Source: Spongiibacter pelagi (GTDB taxonomy: Bacteria; Pseudomonadota; Gammaproteobacteria; Pseudomonadales; Spongiibacteraceae). From it: a stretch of 64,000 nucleotides of DNA. The notes under the pieces are model-generated. The model searched no databases. It had not been told where the DNA came from and saw only the letters and a list, made by a program, of their open reading frames with translations. The stretch lies in the NCBI RefSeq assembly GCF_014705705.1, contig NZ_JACXLD010000004.1, forward strand, positions 186,001 to 250,000, in the 5' to 3' direction. This document shows positions 35,699-44,456 of the stretch, piece by piece (within the stretch, counting starts at the first letter, position 1; every line of letters starts with the position of its first letter). Made by a program: the position numbers and the translations under genes.

Positions 35699-36056
35699 GC
35701 GGTCTTCTGGGTGGGTAAAAAATAGTCGTCTCTGTGCTTCCTGCGCCGCTTCTGGGCAAGGGCGAATCAGCACCAGCTTATCCACAAACTTATTCACCTA
35801 ATCTGGGGAAAACCTCGCCGCTAAGGTGACGATTCTTTTTCTTTTGAGCCTGGGCAATGTCCTGATTTGATCTGGATCAGTACTCCGCGTTGTTTTTGGC
35901 TCCTAAGCGTTATCCACGATGCATCTTTCTTTACAGCGTGGTAGTGGTGTGATTTATTGTGATGTAGTCCACAATAATGGCAATCTGGCCTGTGTCGCGT
36001 TCTCAATAAAGAGAGCTTTAGTTGCCTCGCCATGCTGACCTGGAAACGTTGAGACC
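35699..36056. other. 358-bp intergenic region with DnaA-box-like sites
   Basis: No coding ORF is credible here. It contains TTATCCACA at 35778-35786 (a perfect DnaA box), TTATTCACC at 35790-35798 (two mismatches) and TTATCCACG at 35910-35918 (one mismatch), all on the plus strand. No tight AT-rich unwinding element or dnaA/dnaN gene is nearby. The fimV promoter must lie in this stretch but is not obvious. Confidence 0.6.
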
Positions 36057-38303
36057 ATGAAAACACGCAAATCTCTGCCCGCATTATTACCCCTGTGCTT
36101 GGCTGTAATGTTAAATCGTGAGGCAATGGCTCTCGGGATTGGCGAGGCGCGACTGGACTCCACATTAGGGAAGCCTCTGCAGGCACGGATTCCGGTATTC
36201 AGTGCCAAAGGCCTTGATGAGACTCAGCTAAATATTAAGATTCTGCCGAGTTATGATTCGGACGCAACACAGTCGATCAGTGATGTTTCCTCATTAAAAC
36301 TCAGTGTGGAAACGAGTCTGAATGAAGACGGTAAGGGCATTATTTATCTAAGTAGCCCTGAGCCAATTCGCGAACCTTTCTTGGATTTTACCGTGCAGGT
36401 ACGCTGGCCACAGGGTTCAATTCAGCGGGAATACACCCTGCTTTTTGACTTGCCGGGATTAGTTCCTGTACTAGCGCCAGTCGCCGTGCCGGTAAAAACT
36501 GCCGCTGCTCAAATTTCTCCGCGTTCGTATCAGCCGGGCACCACATCAACGTCATCTCGTTCAGAGATAAAACCGAAACCCGCACCGGGTAAAATCCCCC
36601 CGCTGAGTGACAATCACAAACGCTATTTAATTCGCCGTGGTGATAGCCTGTGGGGAATTGCGGGTAGCTTGAGTCGAGAGCGCGGTGTTTCTCGCCAGTT
36701 GTTGATGGATCAGCTATTTGCTTTGAATCCTTCAGTCTTTATTCGTGGCGATCGCAGCCTAATTGCCGAGGGCAAATGGCTGAATATTGATGCCGCGCAG
36801 CTTGCGGCGGTACTAAATACGGCGCCTGTCGAACCTAGTGCTCAGTTTGCAAATAATGCTGGAGCTGAAGCCCTTAGCACTGATGCAGTCCTTGTTGTTA
36901 ATGAAGCAGCCCTGAGCGCAGATGGAACAGCCCTGAGCACTGATAAAACAGCCCTGAGCGATTCCAGCACTGAACTGGCTTCAAGTTCTGCCTTGCCGCA
37001 GACCCTTGCCGAGGTACAGGCTGAAACTGAACAAGTGTCTCAAGGTATCGTCGAAATGAGTGCTAAGTTGCAGGCTTTGCAAATTAGATTGGCGAAACTG
37101 CAAGAAGAATATCAGGGGCTGAAAGAGCTTGAGGCGGGGCTTTCGCCAGAGTCCTCTGCCGCTGCAGGCAATAACGACGCTGAATTACTTGCTATTGCTG
37201 CCTTAGAGAATGTGGCTAGCTCAGCGAATAATGCCGAGCCAGTTGCAGCTACAAATGTAGCTAATGTCATCAGCGTTGAGGGGGCGGGTGGTGCAGAGCC
37301 ATCAGCTGTCGATGAAGAGCCATTAGCTGTCGATGTAGAGCCATCAGCTGTCGATGAAGAGCCAATGTCTGACGATACTGCAGTGCTTACCGTGGGTGAT
37401 GAAGGTAGCACTGCCGGATGGAATTGGTGGTGGATTGTGGTCGGTGCCGGTGTTGTGTTGGCACTCTGGGCCCGTCGTCGCTCCGGTACGGCTAAGCCGG
37501 TAACCTCGCGTGAACCTGATATACAGCACTTTTCGTCAAATGCAGTTGCTGGGAGTCGGGTTGAGCCAGTCAAAACCGGTATCGATGACAGTGTGTTTGA
37601 TAATCTTGCTGCGGAAACCGCCGCTAAGCCAGTTGTTGCTAGCGCTAAATCCTGGGTAAGTGCAGAACCTTCGCCCTTTGAAAAGCCTGATGATAGCGTG
37701 TTTGCCGAGCTTTCTAAGTTGCCAGTTGCGGGCGCTCCTGCAACTAGCAATTCGGGGGATACCTCGGCTTTTGAAGAAGAGTTGATTATTGACGATTCTT
37801 CATTTGAAGCTCCCTCATTAGAAGACTCGGTGTTTGAAGATACGGTATTTGATGATTTGGTTTTAGATGACGCAGTGTTAGACGGCTCAGCGTTAGCGGA
37901 CTCGGAGTTAAAGGGTAAGGCAGAGCCATCTGCCGCATTGATCAATGATTTCGAGTTGTCATCCTTTGATGAATTGGGTTTGGATTTTAGTGATGACGCC
38001 CTCGATACCCCACTCGATGACGCTTTTGCTGAGAGAGCAGCAGCGTGTATTGCCTCTGGGGATTATGAAGCCGCTCGGCCATTGCTGGAAAAACAGCTTG
38101 CCCAGGACGAAGATAATGTTGAGGTGCAACTGAGCCTGCTAGACACCTATGCCCATCTTGGGCTGAGCGAGGAGTTTGAATCACTGGCCCTGCAGTTGGA
38201 GTTCAATGAGTCTTTGAACAGTGAACACCAGCTCGATGCTATGCGTGAATTGCTGCAAGAAAATACGGGTTCTTTATCCGTCGTTCGTTCCCTTAAAAGT
38301 TAA
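36057..38303 (+). CDS. fimV: FimV/TspA-like peptidoglycan-binding protein
   Basis: FimV-type proteins organise the cell pole and support type IV pilus assembly and twitching in Pseudomonas. The 748-aa protein has a signal peptide, the FimV N-terminal domain (GIGEARLDSTLGKPLQARIP), a LysM domain at about 192-248 (YLIRRGDSLWGIAGSLSRER), Ala/Ser/Glu-rich repeats, a coiled coil (about 320-360), one membrane helix (WWWIVVGAGVVLALWARRR), an acidic cytoplasmic linker and a C-terminal FimV TPR-like domain (AAACIASGDYEAARPLLEKQ). The next gene starts two bases downstream. Confidence 0.9.
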   Translation: MKTRKSLPALLPLCLAVMLNREAMALGIGEARLDSTLGKPLQARIPVFSAKGLDETQLNIKILPSYDSDATQSISDVSSLKLSVETSLNEDGKGIIYLSSPEPIREPFLDFTVQVRWPQGSIQREYTLLFDLPGLVPVLAPVAVPVKTAAAQISPRSYQPGTTSTSSRSEIKPKPAPGKIPPLSDNHKRYLIRRGDSLWGIAGSLSRERGVSRQLLMDQLFALNPSVFIRGDRSLIAEGKWLNIDAAQLAAVLNTAPVEPSAQFANNAGAEALSTDAVLVVNEAALSADGTALSTDKTALSDSSTELASSSALPQTLAEVQAETEQVSQGIVEMSAKLQALQIRLAKLQEEYQGLKELEAGLSPESSAAAGNNDAELLAIAALENVASSANNAEPVAATNVANVISVEGAGGAEPSAVDEEPLAVDVEPSAVDEEPMSDDTAVLTVGDEGSTAGWNWWWIVVGAGVVLALWARRRSGTAKPVTSREPDIQHFSSNAVAGSRVEPVKTGIDDSVFDNLAAETAAKPVVASAKSWVSAEPSPFEKPDDSVFAELSKLPVAGAPATSNSGDTSAFEEELIIDDSSFEAPSLEDSVFEDTVFDDLVLDDAVLDGSALADSELKGKAEPSAALINDFELSSFDELGLDFSDDALDTPLDDAFAERAAACIASGDYEAARPLLEKQLAQDEDNVEVQLSLLDTYAHLGLSEEFESLALQLEFNESLNSEHQLDAMRELLQENTGSLSVVRSLKS
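36909..36965 (+). repeat. 21-bp tandem repeats in fimV (first array)
   Basis: Units starting at 36909, 36930 and 36951 share GCCCTGAGC and encode ALSADGT, ALSTDKT and ALSDSS. A related, diverged unit (ALSTDAV) lies just upstream. They lie in the periplasmic linker between LysM and the coiled coil. Confidence 0.85.
37296..37364 (+). repeat. 21-bp tandem repeats in fimV (second array)
   Basis: Units at 37296, 37317 and 37338 encode EPSAVDE, EPLAVDV and EPSAVDE, followed by a partial unit EPMSDD. The repeats are nearly identical in DNA and so look recently expanded; they sit shortly before the membrane helix. Confidence 0.9.
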
Positions 38304-38305
38304 GC

Positions 38306-38995
38306 ATGTCTTCAAACAAAAACTGGTTTCGGCTTCATGCAGAGACCCGTGATTTTATTGTTATTGAGAAAGCCGCGGGCGCTAATTTGCATCGCAATCA
38401 GCGCGGTGTCAGCCTGCTTGATATTCTCAAACAGGATTACCCAAACGTATCTTTATCCTTGGTGCATCGGCTCGATGACGCCACCTCGGGCCTGTTATTA
38501 ATTGCTCGTCATGCTGAAGCGGCTGCTGAGTTGTCTGCGCAGTTTTCCCGCCGAGAAGTAGAAAAATATTATTTGGCGATCGCCCGTGGCAAACCGAGTA
38601 AAAAACAGGGTGCGGTAATTGGTGATATGGAAAAAAGCCGCAATGGCAGCTATCGCCTGAGTCGTTCCAAAAATAATCCAGCGATCAGTTATTTTCATAG
38701 CAGTGCTATTGGCGAGGGGCGGCGAGTGTATTTACTTCGCCCCAAAACCGGAAAAACCCATCAATTGCGGGTGGCTTTAAAAAGCTTAGGTGTTCCAATT
38801 TCTGGCGATGAGCGTTACGGCGGCGAGCTTGCCGACCGCTGTTATCTGCACAGTATGGTGCTGGGATTTAGCTACAAGGGGAAGGCGTTTCGGTATTGCG
38901 CGGTTCCTGAACAGGGTAGGCTTTGGGACAATGACGGCTTGCGCGAGGCGTTGTTACAATACGCCCAACCTTGGTCCTTGCAGTGGCCAAAATAA
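38306..38995 (+). CDS. RluA-like pseudouridine synthase (TIGR01621-type)
   Basis: This 229-aa enzyme lacks an S4 domain and starts almost directly with the catalytic fold: FIVIEKAAGANLHRNQ, then the active-site motif SLVHRLDDATSGLLLIARH with catalytic Asp57, EKYYLAIARGKPSKKQG and PKTGKTHQLRVALKSLGVPI. It resembles the short TIGR01621 group whose RNA target is not established. It starts two bases after fimV, an odd pairing, and precedes DUF2288. Confidence 0.85.
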   Translation: MSSNKNWFRLHAETRDFIVIEKAAGANLHRNQRGVSLLDILKQDYPNVSLSLVHRLDDATSGLLLIARHAEAAAELSAQFSRREVEKYYLAIARGKPSKKQGAVIGDMEKSRNGSYRLSRSKNNPAISYFHSSAIGEGRRVYLLRPKTGKTHQLRVALKSLGVPISGDERYGGELADRCYLHSMVLGFSYKGKAFRYCAVPEQGRLWDNDGLREALLQYAQPWSLQWPK

Positions 38996-39042
38996 CGACA
39001 AGCTGCCGTTAATGGTAGTGGTGCTAAGGAATACGAGTTCTA

Positions 39043-39339
39043 ATGAACGATCCTCATGATGATTTGCTAACGAAACTTAACCGAGAAACCGCAAAAATTG
39101 CGTGGTCGGAACTCGACCGTTTTTACGCCACGGGTGCGGTGGTTGAGGTTGCGGCTAGCGAAGATTTAGTGAACGTCGCCAAGGCGATGGCAGAAGATGA
39201 TGCCGCCCAAATTAGCCGTTTAATGGGTGAAGGATTATTGTTTAAAGTCGATGATCAGCGCGCTGCGCAATTTCAGGAAGGTGATCGAGTGCTGTGGGCG
39301 GTGGTTGTTGCGCCTTGGGTCTTGGTTCAAGATCGCTAA
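39043..39339 (+). CDS. DUF2288 family protein
   Basis: This 98-aa acidic protein matches DUF2288 by its layout: LLTKLNRETAKIAWSELDRF, then GAVVEVAASEDLVNVAKAMA, an internal helix and a conserved aromatic end LWAVVVAPWVLVQDR. No function is known. It has no signal peptide or membrane helix. It lies 47 bases after the pseudouridine synthase gene and 26 before the small unknown gene, and may belong to the same transcript leading to tmcA. Confidence 0.8.
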   Translation: MNDPHDDLLTKLNRETAKIAWSELDRFYATGAVVEVAASEDLVNVAKAMAEDDAAQISRLMGEGLLFKVDDQRAAQFQEGDRVLWAVVVAPWVLVQDR

Positions 39340-39365
39340 TTACTGAAATTTAAGGGGCTGGGATA

Positions 39366-39686
39366 ATGTCTGTGAATCTTCCGTCGATTGCATCCTGCGA
39401 AACCTTAATCGGTGAGATTGATCACCGCCTAGTCGCTTTTTTTTGCGAGCAGGCCGAGGGCTACGATATTCCTCCGGCAGAACTTTATCGTCTCGAAGGC
39501 AGTATGGCGTGCTTGCTCGCGTTGGGTTTACAAAGCGAATCCCAGCTTAAAGCTCGCTTGCTAGAATTGGCGGCAGAGTATGGTGATAAAGCGCTCTATG
39601 AACGCTATAAACGCGATACCCGACTTTACCTTCATCTTGCTATGAAGCCTGCTCCGGTTTACCCCAGTACCCGCTCAGCGAATTGA
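39366..39686 (+). CDS. small protein of unknown function upstream of tmcA
   Basis: I do not recognise this 106-aa protein. It is soluble and mostly helical (LIGEIDHRLVAFFCEQAEGY, YRLEGSMACLLALGLQSESQ, YERYKRDTRLYLHLAMKPAP) with no signal peptide. GGGGCTGGG lies near the ATG at 39366. It ends 11 bases before tmcA, so it is probably co-translated with it. Coding character is supported by its fit in the operon, ordinary codon use and absence of a competing ORF. Confidence 0.7.
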   Translation: MSVNLPSIASCETLIGEIDHRLVAFFCEQAEGYDIPPAELYRLEGSMACLLALGLQSESQLKARLLELAAEYGDKALYERYKRDTRLYLHLAMKPAPVYPSTRSAN

Positions 39687-39697
39687 GTGGGTAAAAA

Positions 39698-41839
39698 ATG
39701 AGTAAGCAACTTCTCGAGCAATTAGCGGTGGACCGGCAGCAGGGGCATCGTCGAGGTCTAATGATCAGCGATGATCTCGTCGCCGTTCAATCGAGATTCT
39801 CTGACCTGTTAAACCAGCTCAATGCTCAAAATAGTGAGCTGCTTAGCCGGGTTTTGTTTTTGGGCGCTGATAATCCGTTTGGATTTAAGCCAGCGCAGCG
39901 AGGCAGTTACCTCGGTAGTGAATCTACCATGGTCGTGATTGATGGCTGGCAGCACACGGCGTTCAACGAATGGTTGGCGGTCATTGATACCTTAAAAGCC
40001 GGCGGTCTTTTGGTATTGCTCTGTCCTAAGTTAGATCAGTGGCCGGCCTTATATCAACAGCAAGCTCGGGCCGCGAATGACGGCTCCGATTCCCACGCCA
40101 ATTTTATTCACCGCCTAGCACAGTTATTACCCAGCCTTGATGCATTTTCCACAGGCTTGCCGGAGCCGTCAGCTTCTCCTTGGCAAATTAACTTGCCCAG
40201 CGAAGATCAACAGAAATGTGTAGATGCCGTTTTACGCTGCAGTCGTGGCCGTACTGGACGGCCCTTGGTCATTAGAGCAGATCGAGGGCGGGGTAAAACC
40301 AGTGCGCTGGGAATTGCCGCTGCCAAGCTGGTGTTGGTCGGAAAGAAAATCGTGCTGTGCTCGCTGCATAGGGCGTCAGTGCAGGCGGCATTTCAACGGT
40401 TTGATGACACTTTAGCGGCAGTTGATAAGGCGAAACTTGAAAAGCTGAGTGTTAGTCCAGATCGACGACAATGGGGCGAGGCTTATTTGCAGTTCTACTC
40501 GCCACAAGGCCTGTTGGATGAGCTGCCTGAAGTCGACCTCATACTGATTGATGAGGCGGCCATGCTGCCGATTTCAAGTTTAGAAAAATTAATCCGGCAT
40601 TATCCGCGTGTCGTGCTGAGCAGCACAGTATTTGGTTATGAAGGGAGTGGCCGTGGCTTCGATATTCGGCTTAGTGCTTTTTTAAATGCGCATTACCCGC
40701 AGTGGCGGCGGCAATATTTAAAACAGCCTATCCGCTGGTCGGAAACTGATCCTTTGGAGGCTGCGCTTAATTCGCTGTTTCTGCTGGATGCAGGGCGGCA
40801 ATTTGATAATGAAGTCGAGCAGGAAAACAGCTTAGCTGTTGATGATGTTCAAATTGAAGTCTTGAATGCGGCGGAGTTGAGCGCGAATCAAACCCTGCTA
40901 AAACAGGTGTTTGCGCTATTGGTGGAAGCCCATTACCAGACCACGCCCCAAGATTTGGTGCAGTTAATGGATGCTCGCCAAGTGTTAGTTGTGGCGCATT
41001 ATCGGCAAAAATTAGTAGGGGTATGCCAGGCATTTTTTGAGGGTGAGCCCGACTTGGCGCAACGCGATCCTGAATTACTTTCTGCTTTGATTCGTGGGCA
41101 ACGCCGGCCAAAGGGGAATTTGGTCGCCCAGCGTTTGTGTAATCAATTTGCTGAAGATCGCTTTTTTACTTTGCCGAGTCTCAGAGTCAGCCGAATTGCG
41201 GTGGCAGCAAACTATCGGCGATTTGGTGTGGGCGGGGTGTTGCTGCGGGCATTGGAAAATGCCGCTAAATCAGTTGGCGCGTCCTTTCTTAGTTCTAGTT
41301 TTGCAGTAACCGCCGAGGTGCTACGTTTTTGGCTGAAACAGGGTTTTACGCCCTTGTACTGCGGTGAGCGACGGGATACCAGCAGCGGTTCTTGTTCGGT
41401 GATTGTTGCCAAGGCCTTGGATGCCGATTCACAATCATTACTGAACTTTGCTGCGCGACAGTTTTGCGCAAATTTACCAATGCAATTTATCGCCAATGCT
41501 GAGCTTATCTCCGGTGAAGTTCTTGGTTTGCTTATTGGTTCAAGCGCAGATGATGCGGGTATTTTGTGCGAGCATGACATACAAAATGCGCGACGGTTTT
41601 CGCTTGGTGAAATCAGTCTATTTCAGGCCAGACCGAATTTATGCCGCGCACTTTGTGCACTGCCGTTTCAACATGTTTGCGGTTGGGAGTGGGTGATTGA
41701 GCTGTTCTTGCTTAACAAGCCTGTAGCGCAGCTTATTGCCGAGCAAAAATTTAAGGGTGTCGCAGAATTGCAACAGGCTTTGCAGGCGTTCTTTGCTACA
41801 CTGGTCGGGCAAGAATTCAATAAAGAACCACAGGAATAG
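39698..41839 (+). CDS. tmcA: tRNA(Met) cytidine acetyltransferase
   Basis: TmcA makes N4-acetylcytidine at the wobble base of elongator tRNA-Met using ATP and acetyl-CoA. The 713-aa protein has an N-terminal DUF1726 region, an RNA-helicase-like module with Walker A RADRGRGKTS (about 193-202) and Walker B LILIDEAAML (281-290), and a GNAT domain (RVSRIAVAANYRRFGVGGVL) around residue 500. A C-terminal tRNA-binding region follows. The length is a little above E. coli TmcA (671 aa). The HIT gene starts ten bases later. Confidence 0.96.
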   Translation: MSKQLLEQLAVDRQQGHRRGLMISDDLVAVQSRFSDLLNQLNAQNSELLSRVLFLGADNPFGFKPAQRGSYLGSESTMVVIDGWQHTAFNEWLAVIDTLKAGGLLVLLCPKLDQWPALYQQQARAANDGSDSHANFIHRLAQLLPSLDAFSTGLPEPSASPWQINLPSEDQQKCVDAVLRCSRGRTGRPLVIRADRGRGKTSALGIAAAKLVLVGKKIVLCSLHRASVQAAFQRFDDTLAAVDKAKLEKLSVSPDRRQWGEAYLQFYSPQGLLDELPEVDLILIDEAAMLPISSLEKLIRHYPRVVLSSTVFGYEGSGRGFDIRLSAFLNAHYPQWRRQYLKQPIRWSETDPLEAALNSLFLLDAGRQFDNEVEQENSLAVDDVQIEVLNAAELSANQTLLKQVFALLVEAHYQTTPQDLVQLMDARQVLVVAHYRQKLVGVCQAFFEGEPDLAQRDPELLSALIRGQRRPKGNLVAQRLCNQFAEDRFFTLPSLRVSRIAVAANYRRFGVGGVLLRALENAAKSVGASFLSSSFAVTAEVLRFWLKQGFTPLYCGERRDTSSGSCSVIVAKALDADSQSLLNFAARQFCANLPMQFIANAELISGEVLGLLIGSSADDAGILCEHDIQNARRFSLGEISLFQARPNLCRALCALPFQHVCGWEWVIELFLLNKPVAQLIAEQKFKGVAELQQALQAFFATLVGQEFNKEPQE

Positions 41840-41848
41840 GACAGCATT

Positions 41849-42244
41849 GTGAGCAGTGTTTTCAGTATGATTATCAAGCGGGAATTGCCGGGGCATTTTG
41901 TCTACGAAGATGATTTGGCGATTGGCATTATGACCATTGCGCCGATTGTGCCAGGCCATGTATTGGTGATTCCCAAAGAGGAGATTGATCACTGGGATGA
42001 TCTGCCCGCAGAATTGATGGCGCACCTGTTTGCCGTTTCCAAAACCATTGCCAAGGCGCAAAAGCAGGTTTACCAATCTGAGCGTGTAAGCCTACAAATT
42101 GTCGGACTGGAAGTGCCTCATACCCATTTGCATCTAGTGCCGATTAATACACTGTCAGATGCGGATTTTTCTGGTGCCAGCATGGCCGAGCAGTCGGCCT
42201 TGGCGGCCGAAGCCGAGAAAATTCGTCAGGCACTGGCTGGCTGA
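41849..42244 (+). CDS. HIT family protein
   Basis: This 131-aa histidine-triad protein belongs to the nucleotide hydrolase/transferase superfamily (AMP-lysine or AMP-amide hydrolase types). It has MIIKRELPGHFVYEDDLAIG, TIAPIVPGHVLVIPKEEIDH and the catalytic triad in VPHTHLHLVPI. The start is GTG 41849, with AGGA upstream. Its end overlaps the end of the convergent radical SAM gene by 19 bases. Confidence 0.92.
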   Translation: MSSVFSMIIKRELPGHFVYEDDLAIGIMTIAPIVPGHVLVIPKEEIDHWDDLPAELMAHLFAVSKTIAKAQKQVYQSERVSLQIVGLEVPHTHLHLVPINTLSDADFSGASMAEQSALAAEAEKIRQALAG

Positions 42245-44280
42245 TTCAGCGCAAGCTCCTTATTTACAAGTTCTTTTGGCCCAAGTTCTTTTGGTACAAG
42301 CTCTTTTGGCAGGGTCGGGGGAATTACCCGCTCTGCTGATTTTGCCGTTCTTTCTTCAGTAATTTCGCCAGTAATTTCTATCACGGCGATATTCTGATTC
42401 TGCACAAGCTGACTCTGCTCTTCCTGAGTCTGTATTTCTCCGCGCAGCCATGCGCCGCCATCGGGGTCGTGCAAAATGCTGCCTACGCCGCCGGGCGTGA
42501 TAATCTCAAGCTGCTGTTGCGTTTCAGTAAAGTGCTCTTCGCTGGGGAGTTCCAAGCGGTCGAGTGCGTACTTAAGCGCGGCGGCATTGAAGTCAAAATC
42601 AATTTTCTGGGTTTGTCTTTCGCCCCAGCGTGGCGCCAGTGCTTTATCCAGTGTCATCAACTTTTCAATCTTGCCTAGTAGGTCTTGAGAAAATTCCGAG
42701 TAACTCTGTTGCAAGTGCTGCATTTCTGCAAAAAGCAGATCGTAGAGCGAGTCTGGCTTTTTTAGGATCTCTAAAAACAGGGCCGCTCGATTTTCATAAA
42801 CAGAGAGTGGTGAACTAGGGTTAAGCCCGGATGTTTTAGCGGCGTAATGATTGGCAACGGACTGCAATAACTGGCGCAAAATCGGGCCGGTGACAACGCT
42901 TTTTTGGAAGGCGAGGTAACGCAGTGTTAACGGCAGAATATGGCCGTGGGCAAACAGCATATGCGCCGTGATTAACATATAGCCCTGTAAACCCTGTTCG
43001 CGGTCAAAGGTATGGCTGGCGACAACATATTCACCCTTGGCTTTGCCGTAACCGGCAACGGGAATAGTTTGGATCTGATATTCCTCACGCTTTTCATAAA
43101 ACTCGGTGCCGGGCAGTAGGGTATAGGCAAAGATATTCAAGCTGGGGAAGGTGCGCAGTAATTGATCGAGATTGCGCTCAAATTCCGGCAGATTATCACC
43201 GGGCAGTCCCCAGATTAATTCTGCCGCAATGGGAATGCCTTGCTCCGCCATACTTTGGGCAATCGGCTCAAATTTATTGGCAGCCATATTTTTGCGGTTG
43301 CTCAGTTCCAAGGCGAGAGGGGTGAGGGTTTGCAGAGCTAATTGGTAGTGGGGCAGCAGCTTATTTTGATTAAGCAGCAAAACGATTTCCTGCACTTTGG
43401 GGCTGTGCTTTTTCGACCACGAGGTAGCGAAAGTGCTAGGTAAACCGGTTTCTTTTTTAAGCTCGCAGATTAATTTGGCTTTTTCGACATCTTCTTTCAG
43501 TGCGCCAAAATTGGAGTCTGCCAGCCAGATGTCCTTGATGCCGGCGGCCACAATTTTGCGCCAATCTCGTTCAATTCTCGGCATGGAAAATTGGTACATT
43601 TTGCCGCCAATGGCGCCGGTTCCCCATTCGCAAAATGCGCATTTATAAGGGCAGCCACGGCTGGTTTCATAAGAAATGGAATCGTATAAGGGCTTACCTT
43701 TGGCATCGGTTAGCTGCACAACATCCAGTGCGGAGGGCAATTCATCGAGCCACTTTCGGCGCTCTCGTGTTTTGGTTTTTACGATGTCATTGTTATTCAG
43801 ATAGGCGATGCCGGTGGTGTGTTGCCAGTGCTGGGTATATAGCCCATCGAGAAGGTCGGCAAAGGTTTGTTCACCCTCGCCAAGCACAATCGCGTCAATC
43901 GGGTCGTCAAATAAATAATCTTCCGCCTGTTGTACATGAGGGCCGCCGGCAATACAAAAAACACCGGGGCAAGCCTGTTTTATTTCGTGAATTAATTCGA
44001 GAAATTCGGCGGCGTTCCAAGTGTACATACTGAAACCGACAACCGGCGTTTGTCCGGCTTTTAGCGCTTGTTGCCAGCGCGGTAATAAGGTTTTACGCCA
44101 TGTTGATTGCCACTCTGACAGCTTGTGTTGATCGCGGTAGTGAACCAGCTCGATATCGTAATTCTGGCGATGTAGGCCGTATTCTTGGTAGTAGGCTTTT
44201 AATCCACCAGTAGTAGTGGGAACCGCCCAGAACAAGTCGGAGTCCATGCTGAATAAATGCACGGGAATAGGGTGTGCCAT
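42226..44280 (-). CDS. B12-binding-domain radical SAM protein of unknown reaction
   Basis: This 684-aa protein has an N-terminal cobalamin-binding-like Rossmann domain (about 1-150; VVGFSMYTWNAAEFLELIHE, AGGPHVQQAEDYLFDD, VLGEGEQTF) and a radical SAM core with cluster C210-PYK-C214-AF-C217. It lacks an obvious DxHxxG, so any cobalamin would bind base-on or not at all. A C-terminal region of about 250 residues resembles that of class B radical SAM/DUF4080-type enzymes. The tail is a run of PKELV-like pentapeptides. No substrate gene is clustered with it. It converges on the HIT gene. Confidence 0.85.
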   Translation of the reverse strand: MAHPIPVHLFSMDSDLFWAVPTTTGGLKAYYQEYGLHRQNYDIELVHYRDQHKLSEWQSTWRKTLLPRWQQALKAGQTPVVGFSMYTWNAAEFLELIHEIKQACPGVFCIAGGPHVQQAEDYLFDDPIDAIVLGEGEQTFADLLDGLYTQHWQHTTGIAYLNNNDIVKTKTRERRKWLDELPSALDVVQLTDAKGKPLYDSISYETSRGCPYKCAFCEWGTGAIGGKMYQFSMPRIERDWRKIVAAGIKDIWLADSNFGALKEDVEKAKLICELKKETGLPSTFATSWSKKHSPKVQEIVLLLNQNKLLPHYQLALQTLTPLALELSNRKNMAANKFEPIAQSMAEQGIPIAAELIWGLPGDNLPEFERNLDQLLRTFPSLNIFAYTLLPGTEFYEKREEYQIQTIPVAGYGKAKGEYVVASHTFDREQGLQGYMLITAHMLFAHGHILPLTLRYLAFQKSVVTGPILRQLLQSVANHYAAKTSGLNPSSPLSVYENRAALFLEILKKPDSLYDLLFAEMQHLQQSYSEFSQDLLGKIEKLMTLDKALAPRWGERQTQKIDFDFNAAALKYALDRLELPSEEHFTETQQQLEIITPGGVGSILHDPDGGAWLRGEIQTQEEQSQLVQNQNIAVIEITGEITEERTAKSAERVIPPTLPKELVPKELGPKELVNKELALNQPASA
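42251..42310 (-). repeat. 15-bp tandem repeats at the 3' end of the radical SAM gene
   Basis: Reading leftwards, units of the type CCAAAAGAACTTGTA repeat about four times, encoding PKELV, PKELG, PKELV and the diverged NKELA. They form the last folded-out residues before the stop. Confidence 0.88.
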
Positions 44281-44456
44281 GACGTGGTTTTCACTTCTTA
44301 TTTGTTGTCATTTTAAACTTAAGATTAGCAGGCTTTCCGGTTGTGCTCTATGACCGATATGACACATTTAGTTGGCGTTTATACCCTGTTTGCAGGGCGT
44401 TTCGCTGGGGTTTATGGGGCACACTGACCCAATAAATAAAATAATGTGGGGTTGTG

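Noticed and set aside
35778-35918. Chromosomal origin of replication
   Set aside because: DnaA-like boxes are few, there is no clear AT-rich unwinding region and no dnaA, dnaN, gidA or rpmH nearby. Kept only as possible DnaA binding sites.
36909-37364. CRISPR-like array in fimV
   Set aside because: The units are contiguous 21-bp in-frame codon repeats without spacers, inside a coding gene, and no cas genes are present.
37112-37945. 277-codon open frame antisense to fimV
   Set aside because: It is Ser/Thr/Ala-rich because it reads the complement of the acidic low-complexity codons of fimV.
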